NCBI GenBank assembly: GCA_964446655.1
Contig: CAYUPL010000002.1
Coordinates: 62,001-126,000 of the forward strand
Source of the DNA: Desulfopila_A sp964446655
Lineage (GTDB): Bacteria; Desulfobacterota; Desulfobulbia; Desulfobulbales; Desulfocapsaceae
DNA length: 64,000 nucleotides
Direction of reading: 5' to 3'
Under the pieces are notes generated by a model. The model had not been told where the DNA came from. It searched no databases and saw only the letters and a list, made by a program, of their open reading frames with translations. This document shows, in pieces, positions 26,572 to 35,979 of the stretch (position 1 is the stretch's first letter; every line of letters starts with the position of its first letter). The position numbers and the translations under genes were made by a program.

Positions 26572-27312
26572 CTATAAACCTCCATTTACCTCAAGGACAC
26601 TTCCTGTAATGTAAGAAGCTGCAGGAGATGCAAGGAACATTACAGCTTCCGCCACTTCATTCACCGTACCAAACCGTCTCATCGGAACCATCTTTTTATA
26701 CGTTGATAACTGTTCCTTCGAGAGATCATTGATGAAATCAGTATCGATAAAACCTGGAGAAACACAGTTCACGGTAATCTTTTTGCGCGCGGTTTCTTTG
26801 GCAAGGCTTTTACTCATTGCCACTTGGCCGGCTTTAGATGCAGCATAGTTTGCCTGCCCGGCAAAACCGAGGTGAGAAACAGGAGATGTGATGGTAACGA
26901 TACGACCGTATTTTTTTTTCATCATCAATAAAACAGCATGTTTTGCCATGAGATACGAGCCGGTGAGGTTTACGTCGATAACACGTTGCCAATCATCAAG
27001 AGTCATCATGGCTACAATACTATCACGCCGAATACCGGCATTGTTTACCAGAACATCGATGAATGAAAACTTTTCTTCAATGATGCGATAAAGTCGTTCC
27101 ACTTGATCGCACGACGAAATATCACATTGATAGAGAGACAGCTTTGCCCCATTGCAGCCGAGTTCGTCGCTGAAAGCCTGCGCCGCTCCATTATTCCCCC
27201 CATATACACCGATGACATGTGCCCCGTTTCTGAGGAAATAGGTGCTGATGGCCTTGCCGATACCACGAGTTGCGCCGGTGACGACAACATTCTGCTCACT
27301 GAAATTGTACAT
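26572..27312 (-). CDS. fabG: FabG-like 3-oxoacyl-ACP reductase (SDR)
   Basis: 246-residue classical short-chain dehydrogenase. NADP-binding GATRGIG spans 13-19, NNAG is near 90, the catalytic Ser is about 143, and Tyr156 and Lys160 lie in YAASK. The C-terminal region (RFGTVNEVAEAVMFLAS, ITGSVLEVNGG) is typical of FabG. It is the last gene of a minus-strand cluster containing a ketosynthase, an ACP and two FAD oxidoreductases, and starts three bases after the neighbouring oxidoreductase. It therefore probably reduces a beta-ketoacyl-ACP intermediate made there, rather than serving general fatty-acid synthesis. Actual substrates are unknown. Confidence 0.85.
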   Translation of the reverse strand: MYNFSEQNVVVTGATRGIGKAISTYFLRNGAHVIGVYGGNNGAAQAFSDELGCNGAKLSLYQCDISSCDQVERLYRIIEEKFSFIDVLVNNAGIRRDSIVAMMTLDDWQRVIDVNLTGSYLMAKHAVLLMMKKKYGRIVTITSPVSHLGFAGQANYAASKAGQVAMSKSLAKETARKKITVNCVSPGFIDTDFINDLSKEQLSTYKKMVPMRRFGTVNEVAEAVMFLASPAASYITGSVLEVNGGL

Positions 27313-27315
27313 AAC

Positions 27316-28728
27316 TCAGATCTTTGCTCCTCTCAGATAACCATCTACGTCATTGGCGACAATGACTCCGTAATTAATTGCTCCAAGCCAGCCTGACATG
27401 ATTATGCCGACGGAACCCACATGGAAAAGTCCTGCAATTTCCTTGAAAAGTGTTCTGGATATATCAAGTCCCTCGAACTTTGTGCCAAAAGAAGTACCTG
27501 CGGTATGCAATGTATATCGATGGAAAGTTAGTGGCGTAGCTGCCTCGGTCCAATCTAGTTTTGCCTCTATATCTGGAACATATCTCCGCAAATCAACCAG
27601 AGTTCTCTTAATGAGAGCCTCTTTTTCTGCTCCGTACTGTTGTTCCGACATGTCAGCCCAGTCGTCATAATTGGCATTCATGCTTGCAACAATTGTGTAT
27701 CTCTCGTGTCCAGGACGTGTTTTAGGGTAATAGATAGAGAAGGTCTTGGACTGAGTTTTCAGGTGGAGTAATTCTTCGGAATCAAAGTGCTCTGCTGTTG
27801 AAGTAAAAAGAAGATCGCCAATAGAATCAATCGAATGCTCAGGGGCAATACCAAAATACACCTGGCAACTGGAGTTGTTTACCCGGATTTTTTTTATCTT
27901 TTCCAGAAATGGAGTGGAGAAATGGTGTTTGTCCACAAGATCATATACCGTGTTGGTTATACCGCTGTTGGAAATAACGGCTTGAGCGTCAATTGTCTTA
28001 CCGTTAACAACAACTCCCCGCACCATTTTTTGGTCGACGATAATATGGTCGACCCTTGCTTGTGTAGCAATGGTGACACCATTCTTTTCCAACTCTGCCA
28101 CCATCATGGTGATAAGTTTATCGGTTCCCCCCTCAAAGGTGAAGACTCCCTTATTCATGAAATTGGAGAAAACAATGCCATATGTTATTGCCGGATCGTC
28201 AAGAGATGAGCCGTTAGCATAGGTGATGGGCTCCATGAGAAGTCTGTGAACATCGCTTCTTCCAGGGAAAAACTTTTCGAATAACTCTCTAGTGGTCATG
28301 GTCTGATCATCATAGAAGTTCATCCGAGCAACAGTTGTAAAAAAAGAATCGATGGTAGATCGCGGTACTTTGAATTGCGTTTCGAGAAGATGCGTAAAAT
28401 CCTTCTTGTCGAAGGTAGTTTTCAAAGAAAATTGAGGGTTGTCAAAGACGATATCTTTTAATTGAACAATAGAGTTCATAATCTCTCTATTCCAATATTT
28501 TTTGCATGTTTTAATCATCCCATGGGGAAAACCATGCAGTGATACATCAAAAACATGACCTTTTCTGCGGAACCATGTGGCCAAACCGCCAAGTTGGTGA
28601 TGGTGTTCGAGGAGAAGGACGCGATGGCCGCAATAGGCCATTCTGTTGGCGGTAGTCAGACCACCCAGACCTGAACCAATTACAATAACATCATATTTAG
28701 ATTTAAGTGTATCGAAGGGTACCGGCAT
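27316..28728 (-). CDS. FAD oxidoreductase of the phytoene-desaturase (CrtI-like) superfamily, first copy
   Basis: 470 residues with an N-terminal FAD dinucleotide fold (GSGLGG at 18-23) and the CrtI-like second motif LLLEHHHQLGGLATWF. The C-terminal FAD-contact segment is GLFHVGSVGIIMSGWLGAIN. In carotenoid pathways such enzymes desaturate or isomerise polyene chains, but no carotenoid gene (crtB, crtE) is present here. The neighbouring ACP and ketosynthase suggest an acyl chain as substrate. The open frame continues to a TTG at 28851. I chose the ATG at 28728 because the added 41 residues look unrelated, though neither start has a clear ribosome-binding site. Confidence 0.82.
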   Translation of the reverse strand: MPVPFDTLKSKYDVIVIGSGLGGLTTANRMAYCGHRVLLLEHHHQLGGLATWFRRKGHVFDVSLHGFPHGMIKTCKKYWNREIMNSIVQLKDIVFDNPQFSLKTTFDKKDFTHLLETQFKVPRSTIDSFFTTVARMNFYDDQTMTTRELFEKFFPGRSDVHRLLMEPITYANGSSLDDPAITYGIVFSNFMNKGVFTFEGGTDKLITMMVAELEKNGVTIATQARVDHIIVDQKMVRGVVVNGKTIDAQAVISNSGITNTVYDLVDKHHFSTPFLEKIKKIRVNNSSCQVYFGIAPEHSIDSIGDLLFTSTAEHFDSEELLHLKTQSKTFSIYYPKTRPGHERYTIVASMNANYDDWADMSEQQYGAEKEALIKRTLVDLRRYVPDIEAKLDWTEAATPLTFHRYTLHTAGTSFGTKFEGLDISRTLFKEIAGLFHVGSVGIIMSGWLGAINYGVIVANDVDGYLRGAKI

Positions 28729-28872
28729 AAGATTGCACGAAAAAAAAGTAGCTATTTTGCAGTATTGCCCCTGTGGTAAAGTATAACAGTTACACCACGA
28801 CGGCTGGTTTACCAGACCATATCTTCTGGACGGCCTGTAATTTTTTGTCAAAGGAAGCAGAATTTCAGGATA

Positions 28873-30258
28873 TCAGATTCTTGGCAAAACATGTTGATTT
28901 ACAATAGAGACGCCGCTTAGCATGGAACCAACTATGCCAAGAAATCCCTGGTCGGTACCTGCTAAGAAAAGATTGGCGAAGCCTATATTACCATCTTTTA
29001 CCTTGATTGGGGAACCATAAATGGCACCGTCAAGCTTGGAGGTAAAACGTTTGATGGTCAGTGGTGTAAATGTGTCTTGATATATAACATGCTCCTTGAA
29101 TTTCCCAATGTAATTTTCAAGAACGCGGGACGAGGAAGTTGCCGCAGCTTTTTTAGCTTCGGAGTAAAGGCTTTTCGTAGCGGAAAGCTCTTTCCAAAGG
29201 TGATAGTTAGAAAGATGGGTAGAGCGTACTTCGGTATAATCCTGGGCCGGCCGGCCTGTAAAATTTCCTGGAAAGCAGATAACACCACTGTTGAAGTCGA
29301 CCAGGCTTTCAGGTTTTTTATAGGAAAATCTTTGAGTAGTATTATAAAAAATGATGGTCCGGTCTGTAGGCAGATTTTCAGATTTCTGTTTAGGTAAAAG
29401 AAAAATCGATTCCACAAATCCAAGCCGATTGGTGCCGGCAGATGGATCTTTCATTTGCAGAAGTGCAAAGGTTTCGGCAAGGCCGATGGTGGAAAGCAGA
29501 TAGTCGCATTCTATCACCTCTTTGTTCTGCAATTCGACACCGGTTACAGTTTTGTTTTTGTGTAATATTCTCTTTACTTCACAGGAGAGTCTCATCGAGC
29601 CGCCAAAAGAGTGATACTGGGTAGAAAGGGTGTCGAGAAAGGTTTTGATTGTACCTGCGGGGCGAAACATACCCTCCTGATAAATCGACTGAAACATTAT
29701 CACAAACTGATTAAGATCCATGTCATTTTCAACACTTGAACCATAATACATAAGAGGACAGAGCAGCATCTCGGTCAGTAGCCTATTACCGACATAGCTG
29801 AAGATAAAGTTTTTTGCCGACTGAAAAGGAGTTATGGCGAATGGATCAAATCTGTCGAGAGCGTTCAGAAGAGCTCTAAAACCTTTCTTGCAGGATGGAA
29901 AAACAGTAAAAATATTTTCACATAATATGTCGAAGTCATTGGTGAATACCAGTGACATATTATTGGGGAAGCGGATCTCACTGGAGGTCTGAGGATAGAT
30001 CTGTAATTTTTTTCTGCTGAGCTTCAATTGACGGAATAATTTGTTCAGCGGGGCCTTTTTTTCATCTGGAGAGGCGTAATTGGTAATGGCATGCAGGCCT
30101 GTTTCCAGAAGAAAATTTTTTCTATGGTAATAGGAATTAAGCCCTCCAAGTCTGTTGTGTTTTTCCAGAAGCAGGACATCTGGTGAATAGCGGGCAAAAC
30201 GGATAGCGGCGGCTAGCCCGGACAGACCGCCGCCGATAATAAGGAGGGGTACTCTCAC
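28873..30258 (-). CDS. FAD oxidoreductase of the phytoene-desaturase (CrtI-like) superfamily, second copy
   Basis: 461 residues. FAD-binding GGGLSG is at 9-14, with the following acidic residue and GG motif in LLLEKHNRLGGLNSYY. The C-terminal FAD contact is ANLFLAGTDQGFLGIVGSMLSG. It is a distant paralogue of the next gene, sharing the fold and end motifs but little else by eye, so the pair probably acts on different steps or as a heterodimer. It starts five bases after the ACP stop, indicating tight cotranscription. The substrate is inferred to be ACP-bound or otherwise lipid-derived; a carotenoid role is less likely in this context. Confidence 0.82.
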   Translation of the reverse strand: MRVPLLIIGGGLSGLAAAIRFARYSPDVLLLEKHNRLGGLNSYYHRKNFLLETGLHAITNYASPDEKKAPLNKLFRQLKLSRKKLQIYPQTSSEIRFPNNMSLVFTNDFDILCENIFTVFPSCKKGFRALLNALDRFDPFAITPFQSAKNFIFSYVGNRLLTEMLLCPLMYYGSSVENDMDLNQFVIMFQSIYQEGMFRPAGTIKTFLDTLSTQYHSFGGSMRLSCEVKRILHKNKTVTGVELQNKEVIECDYLLSTIGLAETFALLQMKDPSAGTNRLGFVESIFLLPKQKSENLPTDRTIIFYNTTQRFSYKKPESLVDFNSGVICFPGNFTGRPAQDYTEVRSTHLSNYHLWKELSATKSLYSEAKKAAATSSSRVLENYIGKFKEHVIYQDTFTPLTIKRFTSKLDGAIYGSPIKVKDGNIGFANLFLAGTDQGFLGIVGSMLSGVSIVNQHVLPRI

Positions 30259-30263
30259 AAATT

Positions 30264-30515
30264 TTAAGCGTTTTTCAGCAGTGGTTCGAGGTAATTAGCG
30301 CAACTGTTCAAGGTTGCAAGCTGGGGGTAGTCATTTTCCGGTATTTGGAGTTGGTAGCGCTTTCTGAGTTCCATGACGATATCTAAGAAATCCATGGAAT
30401 CCAAGTCAAGCTGATCACGCAAAGGCTTGTCAGGTTCAAGTTCCTCAAAGTCAGCGTCCTCATCAATGTCGGCGATAATCTCCAATATGAGTTCTTTTAT
30501 TGCATCAGGTGTCAT
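30264..30515 (-). CDS. Divergent acyl carrier protein
   Basis: 83-residue acidic helical protein with the carrier-protein motif LDLDSMDFLDIV. Ser40 is the expected phosphopantetheine site, although the usual DSL is DSM. The first helix (DAIKELILEIIADI) and the acidic loop match ACPs. The ATG at 30513-30515 is preferred over 30527 because GGAG lies six bases upstream. It is not the housekeeping acpP by context, being placed between a lone ketosynthase and two FAD oxidoreductases. It is therefore probably a pathway-dedicated ACP that tethers the substrate of those enzymes. Confidence 0.88.
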   Translation of the reverse strand: MTPDAIKELILEIIADIDEDADFEELEPDKPLRDQLDLDSMDFLDIVMELRKRYQLQIPENDYPQLATLNSCANYLEPLLKNA

Positions 30516-30661
30516 GTGTTTCTCCATTTACATTCTCTAAAATATATGAATAAAGTCTAAAAGTTTTATAATGTGTATATATTGAAATTGAACCACCCTG
30601 TATACCATAGTTGAAGTATCTTTTTTAGGATTTTTTTAAAAAGAGAGATTTTTTACATATT

Positions 30662-31897
30662 TCAGATCTTTTTGACAATAACGGCTGAGTTTATACCAAC
30701 CATCCCGAATGAATTATTTAAAATAGTGGTCACCGAGGGACACTCAACAGGGTGATCGATGACAAGATTGTCTACCTTGCAGTCCGGATCGACTGTGTCG
30801 ATATTTATGGTAGGGTGAACCATATTGTCGGAAAAAGATGGAAGATTGCCGGCGAGTTCCAGTACTCCCGCCGCTCCCATTGCGTGTCCTATAATGCTCT
30901 TGGTGTTATTGACGTATGTTGTCGGACAGTTGCGGAATGTTTCTCTGATAGCCTTACACTCTTCAGTGTCACCTTGTTTTGTTCCGGTTGCATGAGTGTT
31001 GATTATATCAATCTGATCGGGGGCAAGCTTTGCTTTTGCAAGTGCCAGTTTCATACATTCACTTTGTCTTTTGCCATAAGGCAACACGAAGTCTTTCGCA
31101 TCTGAGTTCATGGCGTATCCGACAATTTCGCCATAGATGCGGCAGTTTCGTTGTCGTGCATTCTCAAGGGTTTCGAGGATAAAAATGCATCCTCCCTCTG
31201 AAACAACGATGCCGTTACGGTGAGCATCGAAAGGGCGACAAGCCTTGTTGGGGTACTGGTGCGATGCCAGAGCGCCTTGCGCTTTGAAACTTGCAAAGAT
31301 ACCAAAAGATTCAGTGGATTCAGATATTCCACCGGCAATGGCCATATCTACCTCACCAAGCTGCAGCATCTGTGCACCTTGAATAAGAGAGGCATTTCCT
31401 GCTGCACAGGCTGCACCAATGGAATAATGCGGACCGGTAATGCCGAGGTTCAATGTGATTTCTCCGGCAGGATTATTCAGCACTGTTCGAGGATTATGGT
31501 GATGGGTCCAGTAGGCTACATTATAATCGTATCGGCTGATGTTGAACACTTCCTGTTCCGTTTCTACCGTTCCGTGTTCGGTTAGACCGACATATACTCC
31601 GGTTCTGGCGCTGTCGTAAAATCCGTTATCAAGATTTGCGTCACGCAATGCTTCATTGGCACAGTAGACCCCGATACATCCTGCCCTGGTTCCTTTTTTG
31701 TTTTCCTTTTTCTTCCGATATTTTGTTTCTGGAAAAGTGCAAATTCCGGCAGGAGCTTTGCCGAAGTAGCGAAGATCTACTTCTTGTATAGAGCTCTCTC
31801 CATTGAGAAGTTTTTTCCTGAATTCAACCAGATTATCGGCATTAGGAGCGACCAGGCCAACTCCAGTGATAACAATTCTTTTAGTATCTCTATTCAT
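30662..31897 (-). CDS. FabF-like 3-oxoacyl-ACP synthase (ketosynthase)
   Basis: 411-residue KAS-II-type condensing enzyme with an intact Cys-His-His triad: Cys164 in GAACAAG, His302 in NTHATGT and His338 in IIGHAMGAAG, plus Lys333. The segment around the cysteine (SIGAACAAGNAS) and the C-terminal NNSFGMVGINS differ from housekeeping FabF (STACTSG, NSFGFGGTN), as expected of a specialised ketosynthase. It is upstream of the ACP and two FAD oxidoreductases, with a 146-base A+T-rich gap before the ACP. There is no partner chain-length factor, dehydratase or thioesterase in the cluster. Confidence 0.9.
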   Translation of the reverse strand: MNRDTKRIVITGVGLVAPNADNLVEFRKKLLNGESSIQEVDLRYFGKAPAGICTFPETKYRKKKENKKGTRAGCIGVYCANEALRDANLDNGFYDSARTGVYVGLTEHGTVETEQEVFNISRYDYNVAYWTHHHNPRTVLNNPAGEITLNLGITGPHYSIGAACAAGNASLIQGAQMLQLGEVDMAIAGGISESTESFGIFASFKAQGALASHQYPNKACRPFDAHRNGIVVSEGGCIFILETLENARQRNCRIYGEIVGYAMNSDAKDFVLPYGKRQSECMKLALAKAKLAPDQIDIINTHATGTKQGDTEECKAIRETFRNCPTTYVNNTKSIIGHAMGAAGVLELAGNLPSFSDNMVHPTINIDTVDPDCKVDNLVIDHPVECPSVTTILNNSFGMVGINSAVIVKKI

Positions 31898-32340
31898 TGT
31901 AATGGCTGTTTATGTTATTTAGTAATACGCAATGAGAAACAGAGACTATGCTACTTTTTTCAAAAATTCAAGTTTAATAGCAACAAGGTGATATCTTTCA
32001 TTCTGGGGAAATAGTTGCGAAACAGTCTTTAGACTGTTGGAAAGGGCTATAGTCTCTTATCAAAATCTGATTACGTATAATCCTCAGCTATGATCTCTTT
32101 GTCCGAGAGACAGATCGGAGTCTGCGCTTACCTTCTTTTTCTCGGAAAAACGGAGGGGACTGATTTTTTTCACGTTGTTTTGTGAAAACAAATCTGTTTC
32201 CCGTATTCGTATTTATCAGGTATTCAGAGGAAGAGTGCGAATAAGCGGGGGTATTGCAACAGGTGGCCGACAGTCAACTCTATCCGATACACATGAAAGA
32301 TATGGTGCTGCAATTTCTATGAAGCACTTTTGTGAAATGC
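31898..32340. other. 443-base intergenic region upstream of the ketosynthase cluster
   Basis: No gene is supported on either strand. It contains a perfect inverted repeat AACAGTC-TTTA-GACTGTT at 32021-32038, about 125 bases upstream of the ketosynthase start, and a weaker one TTTTCAC/GTGAAAA at 32167-32188. These could be an operator and a processing hairpin. Promoter elements could not be assigned. Confidence 0.4.
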
Positions 32341-33327
32341 TCACACCTGAGTGACTGAAACAGGTCTTTGTTTAAGAAAGGGCATGATCATCTCTCCGGC
32401 AGCCTTGGTGCCGGCAAAAACTTGATTGAGTGCAGAAAAGTTTCCGTTCTTTTTGATCTCAACAAGTTCCCAGCAGTCAGAGGCGTCAGCTATAGCCTGC
32501 ATGAAAGCCAAGTGCTGGGTATGACCGGATTTATAGGCCTGAATGTGACCAAGCAGGGGACAACCTAAAAGCGACATGTCGCCGATTATATCAAGAACTT
32601 TATGGCGAATAAATTCGTCTTCATATCTGAGTCCATCTTCGTTAAGCACTGAACTTCTGTTCCAGTGAATAGCTATTACGTTGTCGAGGGTTCCTCCAAG
32701 TGCTAGGCCGTTGGCCCAGAGTTCTTCTACCTGCTCAACGTAGCCAAAGGTTCTGGCTCGGCTGATTTCATCGATAAACCGCTCGGCATTGACGTCTAAG
32801 CTGTATGACTGACTTTTGATAAGTGTGTCGTCAAAAGTAATTTTTCCAGTCACCCTAAAACCTTGATATGGGGAAATGGTAATGGTTTTATCACCGTCGG
32901 AATAGTTGATTTCTTTTGTGATTTTGAGAATCCGGCGAGGTTCATTGAGACACCGTTTTCCTGCGGTTTTAAGAAGTTTGATAAACGGCGCGGCACTGCC
33001 GTCCATTATAGGAACTTCCGCTGCGTCAATCTCTATCTCAGCATTATCTATGCCATAACTGCTAAGAGCTGCAAGAAGATGCTCTGTTGTGGATATAGTG
33101 GTTTTTCCTTCACCGATGGTGGTTGCGAGTCTGGTGTCGACAACCTTGTCCATGTGCGCTTTTATCGGTTTGTTGAAAGGGAGATCCGTGCGACTGAATT
33201 GGATGCCGTTGTGTGCAGGAGCAGGTTTGATGCTCAGATTGACTGTTCTTCCTGAGTGGAGCCCGACCCCGCAGCAGCTGATGAGTTTTTTTACGGTATG
33301 TTGAAACGGATCTGTGGGAAAGTGCAT
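32341..33327 (-). CDS. lpxC: UDP-3-O-acyl-N-acetylglucosamine deacetylase LpxC
   Basis: 328-residue zinc deacetylase, the committed step of lipid A synthesis. The three zinc ligands are visible: His83 in TTEHLLAAL, and His242 with Asp246 in RHKVLDIIGD. The catalytic His269 lies in SGHTQHLAF. GVGLHSG near the N-terminus and VPIMDGSA are further family landmarks. The length is slightly above the usual 305 residues because of a C-terminal tail. It is monocistronic here, with lpxK 270 bases upstream on the same strand. In other bacteria LpxC level is set by FtsH proteolysis, which cannot be judged from this sequence. Confidence 0.97.
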   Translation of the reverse strand: MHFPTDPFQHTVKKLISCCGVGLHSGRTVNLSIKPAPAHNGIQFSRTDLPFNKPIKAHMDKVVDTRLATTIGEGKTTISTTEHLLAALSSYGIDNAEIEIDAAEVPIMDGSAAPFIKLLKTAGKRCLNEPRRILKITKEINYSDGDKTITISPYQGFRVTGKITFDDTLIKSQSYSLDVNAERFIDEISRARTFGYVEQVEELWANGLALGGTLDNVIAIHWNRSSVLNEDGLRYEDEFIRHKVLDIIGDMSLLGCPLLGHIQAYKSGHTQHLAFMQAIADASDCWELVEIKKNGNFSALNQVFAGTKAAGEMIMPFLKQRPVSVTQV

Positions 33328-33597
33328 TATGATAGCCTTTGTTAGCGTTTGATACTGTAGAATTCAAGTTACCAATTATTGTGCAAAAAACAAGCCACAC
33401 TGAAGTCTTTTTTGTAGCGGGTGAAATTTAAAATTAATAACATAATATCAATATCATGTGTAGCGATAACCATTTGCTGCTCTGCAGATGAGAGTGTGGA
33501 AAAAAAAACACACAGTGGAATTTTCGACATACTTTTTCTAAAAAGAAATTAAACACATTTCAGTGGTGATGATCTCTTACAGACAACAGCAGAAAGC

Positions 33598-34647
33598 TCA
33601 TCTCTTTGATTCAAGTTTGCTATCGATGAATTTTTCAAAATCGGGGTGAGCGTCAACTTGCATGGAGAGTGCCAAAAGTGGAAGTCCGAAGTCAGCCTGC
33701 TGAAGCTTCACCAGATCTTTTTCAGTTGTAAGAAGTACCTCTGCTCCGTGTTTCGCCGCGAGGTCTTTGATATTTAAAATAGTCTTTTCGGAGTACATTT
33801 TATGATCTTGGAAGCTGAGGAAATGTACGGGAGTGACGGAGAGTTGTTCCAGTGAGTTTTGAAACCGTTGTGGTGACGCAATGCCGCAAAAGGCAAGAAC
33901 AGGTGCGTTGATAGACGACAACGGGTAGGTCTTCCCCGAGCAATCGATATAGTGCTGTGCCAGGTACTGTAAGTGAAACTGAGGAACTTCTTGCCATCCT
34001 GCCTTGAGAAACCGGCAAAAAGTCGAGAGCTTCTCCGGTTGCTTCCGAGGAGATCCGGTTATGAGAAAACAATCGGCTCGGTCCAGCGCGGAAAAAGGCT
34101 CACGCAACAAACCTCCAGGAAAAACATGCATATTTTTACTCACATTAAAACCATTAAACAAGACAAGATCGATATCTCGTTGTACGCTGAGGTGTTGAAA
34201 ACCATCATCTAATATAATTATGTCGCATTGCAAGACTTCGGTGGCATAGCGGCATGGATATAGCCGTTTTTTCCCTGTCAGGACGACTGCATCAGGCACG
34301 GCTTCGGCAATAAGGCGCGGTTCGTCTCCAGCCTGCCGACTGTCCAGCAAAATCCGGTTACCGTCTGAGATTATATTGACTTTTTCCTTGGCCTCTCCAC
34401 CGTACCCACGGCTGATTACCGCAGGTTTGAGTCCTTTTCGTAACATATATCCGGCAAGATATATGACTACAGGGGTCTTGCCTGAGCCACCCATGGTCAA
34501 ATTTCCTGCCGAAATAACGGGAACTGTAATAGTATGGCGTGGCATGATGTTTTTTTGAAACAACCACGCTCGGAGTTTCATGAGAAAAGCGTAGAAAATG
34601 CCGATAGGCCGAAGTGGGGTAAGAAGAAGGTTTAGATTATTAACCAT
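33598..34647 (-). CDS. lpxK: Tetraacyldisaccharide 4'-kinase LpxK
   Basis: 349-residue membrane-associated kinase that phosphorylates the 4' position of the lipid A disaccharide. The P-loop is GNLTMGGSGKTPV near residue 50, the family motif ISRGYGG follows, and DDGFQHLSVQRDIDLVLF holds the catalytic aspartates. A short hydrophobic N-terminal helix (GIFYAFLMKLRAWLF) anchors it to the inner membrane. There is no msbA or waaA next to it, unlike many genomes. The 180-base region to livK is divergent. Confidence 0.96.
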   Translation of the reverse strand: MVNNLNLLLTPLRPIGIFYAFLMKLRAWLFQKNIMPRHTITVPVISAGNLTMGGSGKTPVVIYLAGYMLRKGLKPAVISRGYGGEAKEKVNIISDGNRILLDSRQAGDEPRLIAEAVPDAVVLTGKKRLYPCRYATEVLQCDIIILDDGFQHLSVQRDIDLVLFNGFNVSKNMHVFPGGLLREPFSALDRADCFLITGSPRKQPEKLSTFCRFLKAGWQEVPQFHLQYLAQHYIDCSGKTYPLSSINAPVLAFCGIASPQRFQNSLEQLSVTPVHFLSFQDHKMYSEKTILNIKDLAAKHGAEVLLTTEKDLVKLQQADFGLPLLALSMQVDAHPDFEKFIDSKLESKR

Positions 34648-34827
34648 TTTAATTGCTGGAACGAAGGAAATTTCGAATTTGGGAATTTTTCTCTTCCATT
34701 TTTGCAGAATATTTGTAAAAGACAGTAGTTGGATTCACTTAGTTTTCAGCCCTGATGTTTAATTGTAGTTTAAAGAAATGTCATCATTTTATAAAGGGCC
34801 TACCAAAAACTTTTCCAGGAGGGATAC

Positions 34828-35955
34828 ATGAAAAGAACAACAGGTGGAAAATTTCTGGCAGCTGTTGCGGCTGCGACGTTTACGTTTACCGTGGCCGCAA
34901 CCGGTTTTGCCGCGGATACCATCAAGTTCGGCGTGGCCGGAGCACATAGCGGCGATCTTGCCTCATATGGACTTCCAAGTGTTAATGCTGCCAAGCTGGT
35001 TATCGACAAGGTCAATGCAGCAGGTGGCATCAATGGTAAAAAAGTAGAACTGCTTATAGAAGACGATGTCTGTAAACCGGAAGTTGCTACCAATACTGCA
35101 ACGAAACTCGTTTCAGCCGGAGTGCATGTTGTCCTGGGACATATCTGCTCTGGCGCGACCAAGGCAGCCTTGCCCATTTACAACAACGCCGGCGTGCTTG
35201 TTATGTCGCCTTCGGCAACTAATCCGGAACTCACCCAGAGCGGTGATTATCCCAATTTTTTCAGAACAATAGCATCGGATGACAACCAGGCTAAAGTGGA
35301 TGTTGAGTTTGCCCTGAATGTTCTTGGCTATACCAAGTTTGCCGTGGTTCATGACAAAGGAGACTATGGCAAGGGATTTGCCGAGTTTGCCAAAAAATTT
35401 CTTGAAGAGTCCGGCAAAGCACAAGTCCTGCTGTTCGAGGGAGTTACTCCCGGCGCGGTGGATTATTCCGCTGTTGTTAATAAAATAAGTCGCTCAGGCG
35501 CTGAGGCCGTCATTTTCGGAGGGTATCATCCGGAAGCCTCAAAGATTGTCAGCATGATGCGTAAAAAAAGACTTGATACCACCTTCATCTCCGATGACGG
35601 CGTGAAAGACAACACCTTTATTAAGGTGGCGGGTGAAGATGCTGAGGGAGTTTACGCCTCCGGACCGAGAGACACTGCCTCAAATCCATTGGCCATTGCT
35701 GCCGTCGAAGAACATAAGCAGGTATTCGGCAGTGATCCGGGAGCATTTTTTGACAACGCCTATGCTGCCGCACTCGCCATGGTCAACGCCTTGGAGAAGG
35801 CCGATTCCACTGATCTGGAAGCTTTGAAAAAAGCCCTTATGACGGAAAAAGTAGACACTCCGGTGGGTACTATCTCTTTTGACGAAATAGGAGATGCCAT
35901 TGGTGTCGGCTTTTCGGTATATAAGGTTCAGGACGGCGTTTTCGTAGAGATGTAA
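34828..35955 (+). CDS. livK: Branched-chain amino acid ABC transporter, periplasmic binding protein
   Basis: 375 residues with a signal peptide (about 1-27, AAVAAATFTFTVAATGFAA) and a type I periplasmic-binding fold (IKFGVAGAHSGDLASYG, VVLGHICSGATKAA, VMSPSATNPELT). Leu/Ile/Val binding is the usual role of this family, but members also bind amides or aromatic acids. The ribosome-binding site is excellent (AGGAGG, six bases upstream). It is separated from livH by a hairpin with a T-tract that should make this subunit more abundant than the permeases. It is the first gene of livKHMGF. Confidence 0.95.
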   Translation: MKRTTGGKFLAAVAAATFTFTVAATGFAADTIKFGVAGAHSGDLASYGLPSVNAAKLVIDKVNAAGGINGKKVELLIEDDVCKPEVATNTATKLVSAGVHVVLGHICSGATKAALPIYNNAGVLVMSPSATNPELTQSGDYPNFFRTIASDDNQAKVDVEFALNVLGYTKFAVVHDKGDYGKGFAEFAKKFLEESGKAQVLLFEGVTPGAVDYSAVVNKISRSGAEAVIFGGYHPEASKIVSMMRKKRLDTTFISDDGVKDNTFIKVAGEDAEGVYASGPRDTASNPLAIAAVEEHKQVFGSDPGAFFDNAYAAALAMVNALEKADSTDLEALKKALMTEKVDTPVGTISFDEIGDAIGVGFSVYKVQDGVFVEM

Positions 35956-35979
35956 ACGAAACTGCCTTTTTTACTATCA

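Noticed and set aside
26572..30258. Carotenoid biosynthesis cluster
   Set aside because: Two CrtI-like enzymes are present but no phytoene synthase, prenyltransferase or cyclase gene, while an ACP, ketosynthase and FabG are.
30662..31897. Ketosynthase considered as the missing OleA
   Set aside because: OleA is a thiolase/FabH-type enzyme; this protein has the FabF-type Cys-His-His pattern and an adjacent ACP, so it does not fit.
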